Source: Rhabdophis nuchalis
Lineage: Eukaryota > Chordata > Lepidosauria > Squamata > Natricidae
Direction of reading: 5' to 3'
Assembly: GCA_039707465.1 (NCBI GenBank)
Contig: CM077653.1
Coordinates: forward strand, 1,495,501 to 1,559,500
DNA length: 64,000 nucleotides
Made by a program: the position numbers and the translations under genes. Each line of letters opens with the position of its first letter. Position 1 is the stretch's first letter. A model generated the notes under the pieces. It ran no database searches, was not told the DNA's origin, and saw only the letters and a list, made by a program, of their open reading frames with translations. Shown here piece by piece: positions 58,260 to 64,000 of this stretch.

Positions 58260-58841
58260 CGCGAAGAGAAGAGAAGCTGGGAAGGACTGGACAGAACCAA
58301 CCCCTTCCTCCATCGCTCCCTTCCCTCCTCCTTCCCTCCCCTTCGCTCCCCCCGTTCCCTTCCTCCTTTCGTTTTGGGTTCTCTTCGCCCAGGAGCTGCT
58401 GGGCCCTCCCTGCCCTGCTTCCATTGTCCTTCAAGGGAGGGGGAGGAGAGCCCATTGGGGTCCCTCAAAGGATCCCCCAAAGGAGCATCCCCTCCACCCA
58501 TCCCCAGCCCTGGCCAGCTGTGAAGTTGTCTCACGTGGTGGTCATGTCTGCCTCGTGGCTCCAGGCTCCTTCTGGGCCCCTGTTGCTCCTTGGGGGGGGG
58601 GGGCAGAGGGCTAATTTCTCTCTGTCGGGGTGCAAGCTGAGATCCAGTCATCCCCCCCCCCGAAGCTTCTGCCTTGGTTCCCCAAGGATCCTTGGAATTG
58701 TAGCATCACCAAGGAGTCTCTATTGGGTCCCCTTTATTCTGCTCCCAATGCGCATCCCTAACCCACCCATCCATGGTCCTCCCAGAAGTCACATCAACAG
58801 CAGGATGCAATGTCCCACACCTGCATCTGGCCGATTCCCCA

Positions 58842-58845
<4 letters not shown>

Positions 58846-58874
<29 letters not shown>
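58846..58874. repeat. (CA)n microsatellite in the 3' UTR
   Basis: About 14 CA units in the ZBTB16 3' UTR. Confidence 0.9.
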
Positions 58875-58877
<3 letters not shown>

Positions 58878-60421
58878 GTCCTCACTGGTCCCTTTGAGAG
58901 GTGATCTAGCTGCCAAAGCCAAGGACCTGTTTGGGGGAGATGAAACGGTTAGGGAGCAGACGAGCCACCGAGTTCTGTAGGGAAGGTACCAGCTGCCTTG
59001 GGACTTCCTAGATCCCTCCTGGAATCTGCTTGAGAAGATCGTGGAAGTGGGGGGGAGGGAGGGATCTGCTAGGGGAGAGCATTAGAACCCAGAGCGCCAA
59101 CCCTTTTCTCATTGATTCAACCAATGGCGTTTTGGCCTTGGCGGCTCAAGTGTTAGGGGTGGCTGCCTCAAAGACCGAGACCCCTAAGAATTGGCCTCCG
59201 GTTATTCCCTGGGAGCTGTGACCCTTTCTTCTGACCAAAGACCATTCTATGCATTTATCTTTATTTATTTATTTTTGGAGCGAGAGGGAGGAGGAGGAGG
59301 AGGAGGAGGAGGAGGAGGAGGCGGCAGGCAGCAGAAGTTTGCACATTTGCTAGCTTGGCCGGACAGCCATGTCCGAGCGGAGGAGAAATCCAAATGACAA
59401 GGCTTAGGGGAAACCCAGCGGCTGCTAGACAGGCCCCCAATCCTAACCTCTGGGGCCTTGGGGAGCTCTGCGGAGCCCCTATTCCCAAGCCCTTCCCCAT
59501 TGACTTCCATGGGGGGGTGAAAGGGCTGTGCTTTCTCCTAGTCGACAGCCTCAGCCCCACACCTTCCTCTGCAATAACCACGAGACCAAGCCCATGGAAG
59601 AGTCAGCTCCATTCCCATGGAGAGAACCTGACCATCAGTGGATGGAAACCAAACCAGGCATGGCATCCGTTATTCAGGAGGATGGGCTGTCTGAAGACTC
59701 TGACCCCTTGTAGCTGATGGTGGTTCCTGGGGTTGAGGTGCAATGCCCAGCAGTGTGGAAGACTCCTTGCGGTCTTGACTTCTGCACATGGAAGGGCCTT
59801 CTTGGTCCATGGAGCTGTCCAAGGTCCAGCTCGGCTCTTCCTTCTGCCCAGGACCGATGTCCTAATCTCTGCCTAGGAAATGCAGGGATGGGTGGGCTGA
59901 AGAGGCAGGGCTGGTTTGGCCTTCTGCCTTTCCTGCTCACTGGGCATTATTGGCAGGTGGATAAATTGGCTGGGTAGGCCTGACGCAAAGTTGAGAGTCC
60001 CACTGAAGCGCCACTTCCTCTTCTCGGAAGGATGGAAGACCCTAATTCCCGGAGATGTCGGAGCTAACGCTGCCTCTGGGCAGGTGTGTCTCCTGGCAGC
60101 CACCTGGGCTTATTTGAGAGGCTAGGGAGCCATTTGTCCTGCTGGTCCACCTTGCAACCATCAGCAAATCTTCATGTCCCCAATATTTTCTTCTAGGGAG
60201 GACCTTCTGCTTTGCACATAACAATATTGCCAAGAGGACAACAGTTCTTACTATAGGCCTATCTCTTGGTTGGGGGTCTCCCCCCTTGATTGGGGGTTGC
60301 CTCTTCCAGCTCATCCTTCTTTCTGCTCCAGGGATGTTGTGAAACCTGGGGCCTCTCCCCTTCCCACCAGGACCCTAGGTTAGCTTCCAGAGTTTTTCCC
60401 AAAATAGCCCCCAATTTGCAA

Positions 60422-60471
60422 TTTGGAAGGAAGGAAGGAAGGAAGGAAGGAAGGAAGGAAGGAAGGAAGGA

Positions 60472-60528
<57 letters not shown>

Positions 60529-60530
60529 GG
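60422..60530. repeat. (GGAA)n/(GACA)n compound microsatellite in the 3' UTR
   Basis: About 12 GGAA units run directly into about 14 GACA units. Confidence 0.95.
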
Positions 60531-62257
60531 TCTGGAGGAAGAACTGTTGGGTAGACTTCATGTCCTTGATTTAAGTGCAATCAAAATTCAGTCCAGTTTA
60601 GATTTTGACTTGTCCCCCTCCCTCGATGTCCTTGTCCTGGGCTGCCCCTTCTGGAAGACCACCTTAGCTTTTAAAGGTGTCCCTCCACCCGCTTGAAGCC
60701 CTGGCAAGTGGCTTGGGGCCCCCTTGCTCCTCCATCTTGACCCTTGGTGCCTTCAGCCAAGGGGAGAGGTTCTTTCTCTTCTCTCTCGCCCGCTACCCCG
60801 TTGAACCCCGTCCCACCAAGACTTCCCTGGAGGCCCTTCCTGCCTGCCATCGCAACTGAGTGGGGAATGCAGCTGTCCTCCATCTTTGTTGTGTCTTTGC
60901 TTTCATTTTGATGATTTTTCTCATTTTCGCACATTGTACTTGAAATGACCTTGGTTTCTTGTGACCTCATGAGCTTCTTTGAGTTGGCTTTCTGTGGGGA
61001 GGCGGGGGCATGAGTTGGGGTGTTCATTGCTGAAAAGGCCACTTGGCAGGGCTGGGAAGGAGGGTTTGCACCCGTGTCCAAACACAGCCGACAAAACCCC
61101 CCCGGACGATGTTCTCCTCACCAGCCTTCCTGTTTCATGTTGATTGTGCATTGTTATTATTGTTGTTACTACCAAAATTGGTGTTTGTTTTTACGATCCA
61201 GCCTGACACGGCTCAGAGATGATCTTGAAAAGCTACCTCTTTTTAAGTTGATGTTGTTATTGTTAAGTTTCTTGTTCCTATTTTTATTTTTATTTTTTGG
61301 CAGTTAACAGAAGCACAGTTTTTGCAATATTTTCTGGGCGGGTGGCTTTGTAAATTTCACCTCATCTCATGCTTTATATTTACCATTGTACCTTTTATTT
61401 TGTAATTTAGCTGCTTTTATACAGGGGGGGGAGGGGAACGTTCAGCGAAGGAAGCGCAGATCCATATGGCTCAACTCCTTTAAGCGTTGGTGTGGACTCC
61501 ATCTCCCAGAATCCCCCAATCCTGGCTGGGGAATTCTGGGAACTGAAGTGCAGGCAGTTTCAAGGGGCCAAGATGGAGACTCGCTGGTGTGGATGGAAGA
61601 ACTTTAAAGGATCTTTCTCTGTCCTGTGGCTCCACACACTTTCCCTCCTAAAATCCGACCCTGATCCTTCCCCGATGTTGGAAAATACTGAAGGCCTTAA
61701 AAACAGGGGTGGGGAGAGAAAGAGCGATAAAAGAGACTCTATGCGTCATTGTAAGTCCAGAGAGCTGAAAATTTAGTGAAACCTTTAGCAATTTGGTAAA
61801 AGAAAAAACAAATAAATAAACCAGTTAAACTTGAATATGTGAATAGTTAAGTAGAGTTTTGTTTATAATGTGAAAAGAAAAGAGAGCGAGAGAGAGAGAG
61901 AGACACACAACAGCCTTCAAAGCAGACCTTTTCATGAACAAGAGGCAGTCAGTGTACCAGTGGGACGTGTGTCGGAAGCGGCAACTGCAACCAGACCGTC
62001 CGATGCAGCCCCAACCTCCTTGGGTGTTGTCTTTTTTAAATGGGGAGGAGGGGAGGCATTTGAGGAGTCTTCCTCTCTTCCCCGCCCCTCCCCAAGCTAA
62101 AAGTGTCGGACTGATAAATTATTTCAAAAGTGTAATATTTTTGTAACCTTCGTTAGTCTCTGTGTCAAGCGGGATGTTGTTCCTGTCCTTCCCTTTGTAA
62201 CTGTGAACAGGAATATGTTTGCGTCTGAGGACTTGCCTTGGAAACCTAGTATTAAAT

Positions 62258-62263
62258 AATAAA
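62258..62263 (+). terminator. Proximal poly(A) signal candidate
   Basis: AATAAA, followed after about 15-25 nt by GTATTGTTGTAAAG, a GT-rich downstream element. It is about 4.0 kb after the ZBTB16 stop codon. Confidence 0.55.
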
Positions 62264-63101
62264 TCATGCAGTATTGTTGTAAAGAATTTGCCATAGCAGA
62301 TGGTACTCAACTCAAAGCACACTTGGGAAGGGCCCGGGGGTCCAGGGTTGGCCGGTGGGGCCCTTGGCGTGCCGTGGAGAGGATGGGTGGGAAGGGCACT
62401 CCACTGGTTTTGGGGAGCAAAGGGCGGGCTGGCCTCATGCCACTCGCCTCTCCCCCTCCCTAAAGGAGGGTTGGCTTCCTATCCTTGCTGGCTTGACCAG
62501 TGACAGGGTAGCCGAGGGCTTGGCGCCACAAGGAGGAGGAGGAAGAGGGCAAGTCACAAAACGGGACCGGCACAAGCCAGATGGAATTTGGGGGGCATTG
62601 GAGGGCTAGAGCCCCCCGTGGGTTGTTTGGGGTCCCCTCCTCTCCTCCTTGGCTCCTTCATAGGAGGCCCTTCTGGGAGGCCCCATCTAAGCGTGGGATC
62701 CCCTCCCACCAACTCCCCACCCCTCTGGCGTGTCCTCCTCCCACCCACCCCTTTCCGTGGGTTTCCATGGGGCTTCCCTTGGCAAGTATATGTTCCTGGC
62801 TGTCTGTGATTGTGGCTTTGGGATGACATTTCAGAAACTGAAAGCAGTGCGGTTATTGTGTACAAACCCTTGCCGTGTGTGTTTCGTGCGTGTCCGTCCG
62901 ATGGAGAAATATAACTTTGTGGCTTCTTTGTGGTGGGAAAGCAGATCGGGGCGGCTTCATAGCACGATCCTCAACACAACTTTGGAAAAAATGGCTTCCC
63001 CCCTCCCCCCTTTTGGTCAATCTTTGTGCCTGAAAAGAAGTGTGTGTTTGTGCGTGTGTGTGTGTGTTAATTTCTGCACATTTTTGGAAACAAGAAAGAG
63101 G

Positions 63102-63107
63102 AATAAA
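63102..63107 (+). terminator. Distal poly(A) signal candidate
   Basis: AATAAA inside GGAATAAAAGACTGCAGTGC, followed by a T-rich stretch and then TTTGGTACCTTGGGGG, a plausible GU-rich element. The preceding 300 bases are free of repeats. It is about 4.85 kb after the stop codon. Confidence 0.6.
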
Positions 63108-63125
63108 AGACTGCAGTGCTTTCTT

Positions 63126-64000
63126 CATTCATGATTTGGTACCTTGGGGGCCTTAGGATGGGGGGGGGGGATTTGCTCGCTGAGGAATGTCATGGTATTG
63201 CTCCATCTTTATTCTGGTGAACCCCCCCCCCTGGAGTTCTCAGCCGACGGTTCCCTGGCACTGGTGGAAGAGGCTCCCTTGGTGCCAGGAAGGAGGCTAG
63301 GGTCACATTGCACGGCAGCCCATGCCAACGCTGCCAAACCTTACTTGGTTGGCAGCTGCCGAGATTCAGTCCGAGCCTCTTCAATGGGCAACTTCCACGC
63401 TTTAAGCCAGGGGTCTCCAGCCTTTGCAACTTTAAGTCTGAAGGACTTCAGCTCCCAGAATTCTCCAGCCAGCTTTTCTTTGCTTTGCTTTGCTTTGCTG
63501 GCTGGAGAGGTCTGGGAGCTGAAGTCCTTCAGACTTAAAGTTGCAAAGGTTGGAGACCCCTGGCTCTCTCGCTTCCAATTCCAAAAACCCAATTGAATTC
63601 TTCGCCCCGCCCACTTCTTCCCAGCCCCCACCCACTTCCTCCTGACCCCGCCCTCCAGTCTCTAAAGGCTGCCCGAGGCGTTTGCTTTCCCTTGATGGAG
63701 GCCCAGGGGTTTTGGCAGAGAAGGCTGCGGTTGGGGTGGGCAGGGGGCGCAAAAGATGGTCGGGGGCTTTCGCTCTGCCCTTACCATGACCTCCCTCAGC
63801 CCAGGCTTGCCGTTTTCTTGACACGCATCTCAGTCTTGGTTGGGCACCCTGTCTCCAAGGGGCATGGCTTTTGGGGAGGCTGAGAAGCGGTGCCCCACCT
63901 CCATGGACGCTCGTAGGTTTCAGATAGATCCATATATCTCTATGTCATCTTAGCACTGAGGACCAACGGTGTCCTTCCGGACCAAGCGAATTGGAAGCTG
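63126..64000. other. 3' flank of ZBTB16
   Basis: Contains the palindromic MITE at 63408-63562 and otherwise no feature I recognise. No gene start is visible before the window ends. Confidence 0.6.
63408..63562. mobile_element. Palindromic hAT-type MITE with a TTTGC-repeat loop
   Basis: Same termini and arms as 37945-38032, extended with CAGCTCCCAGAATTCTCCAG and a loop of TTTGC repeats (63476-63500). It is beyond the distal poly(A) signal of ZBTB16. No matching target duplication. Confidence 0.8.

Larger units (their letters stand above)
58260..63125 (+). other. ZBTB16: ZBTB16 3' UTR (far end uncertain)
   Basis: Sequence after the stop is non-coding and continues through T-rich, low-repeat stretches to two candidate poly(A) signals, AATAAA at 62258 and at 63102. 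Which is used cannot be read from DNA; the extent given assumes the distal one. It contains a (CA)n run at 58846-58874, a (GGA)n run at 59287-59321, a compound GGAA/GACA array at 60422-60530 and a decayed MITE-like stretch near 61490-61560. Long stretches at 60860-61420, 61780-62290 and 62780-63126 lack recognisable repeats and look conserved in character, which fits the long 3' UTR known for this gene. I see no other gene here. Confidence 0.75.

Noticed and set aside
58046..58897. 283-codon frame overlapping the last ZBTB16 exon
   Set aside because: It is a shifted frame over the real exon and 3' UTR with no domain of its own.

Overview
This is vertebrate nuclear DNA, most likely from a squamate reptile and probably a snake. 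Introns are very long, the DNA is packed with microsatellites, and the mobile DNA is of the reptilian kind: CR1 and L2-like LINEs, an RTE-BovB remnant, an L1 tail, tRNA-derived SINEs and many short hAT-type elements. The species call is inference; the gene call is not.

The only gene I can support is the 3' half of ZBTB16 (PLZF), on the + strand. Four coding exons are visible, each bounded by AG and GT and all joined in phase 1: 13797-13883 (zinc finger 3), 51597-51767 (fingers 4 and 5), 56942-57109 (fingers 6 and 7) and 58030-58259 (fingers 8 and 9, C-terminus and stop). Joined, they give the conserved C2H2 array of this transcription factor. The BTB/POZ exon and fingers 1-2 must lie upstream of base 1. 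The 3' UTR runs from 58260 to one of two poly(A) signals (62258 or 63102), and the last 0.9 kb is 3' flank.

Layout: 1-13796 is the end of an intron (microsatellites, a tRNA/CR1 SINE pair, a hAT element with a 58-bp tandem repeat, a TTC array). The 37.7-kb intron 13884-51596 holds most of the mobile DNA: an L2-like LINE with a 542-codon open frame on the - strand, CR1 fragments in both orientations, a BovB end, an L1 end, a solo-LTR candidate and near-perfect palindromic MITEs with 8-bp target duplications. The 5.2-kb intron 51768-56941 carries a purine tract, a GAG/GAA array, a minisatellite and a cluster of an unclassified repeat next to the exon. The 0.9-kb intron 57110-58029 is almost half polypyrimidine.

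I found no second gene, functional RNA gene, CRISPR array or new biological system. The points worth a second look are how repeats crowd the ZBTB16 splice sites and the families of short hAT-type elements. Family assignments of repeats rest on remembered consensus patterns; no search was run.
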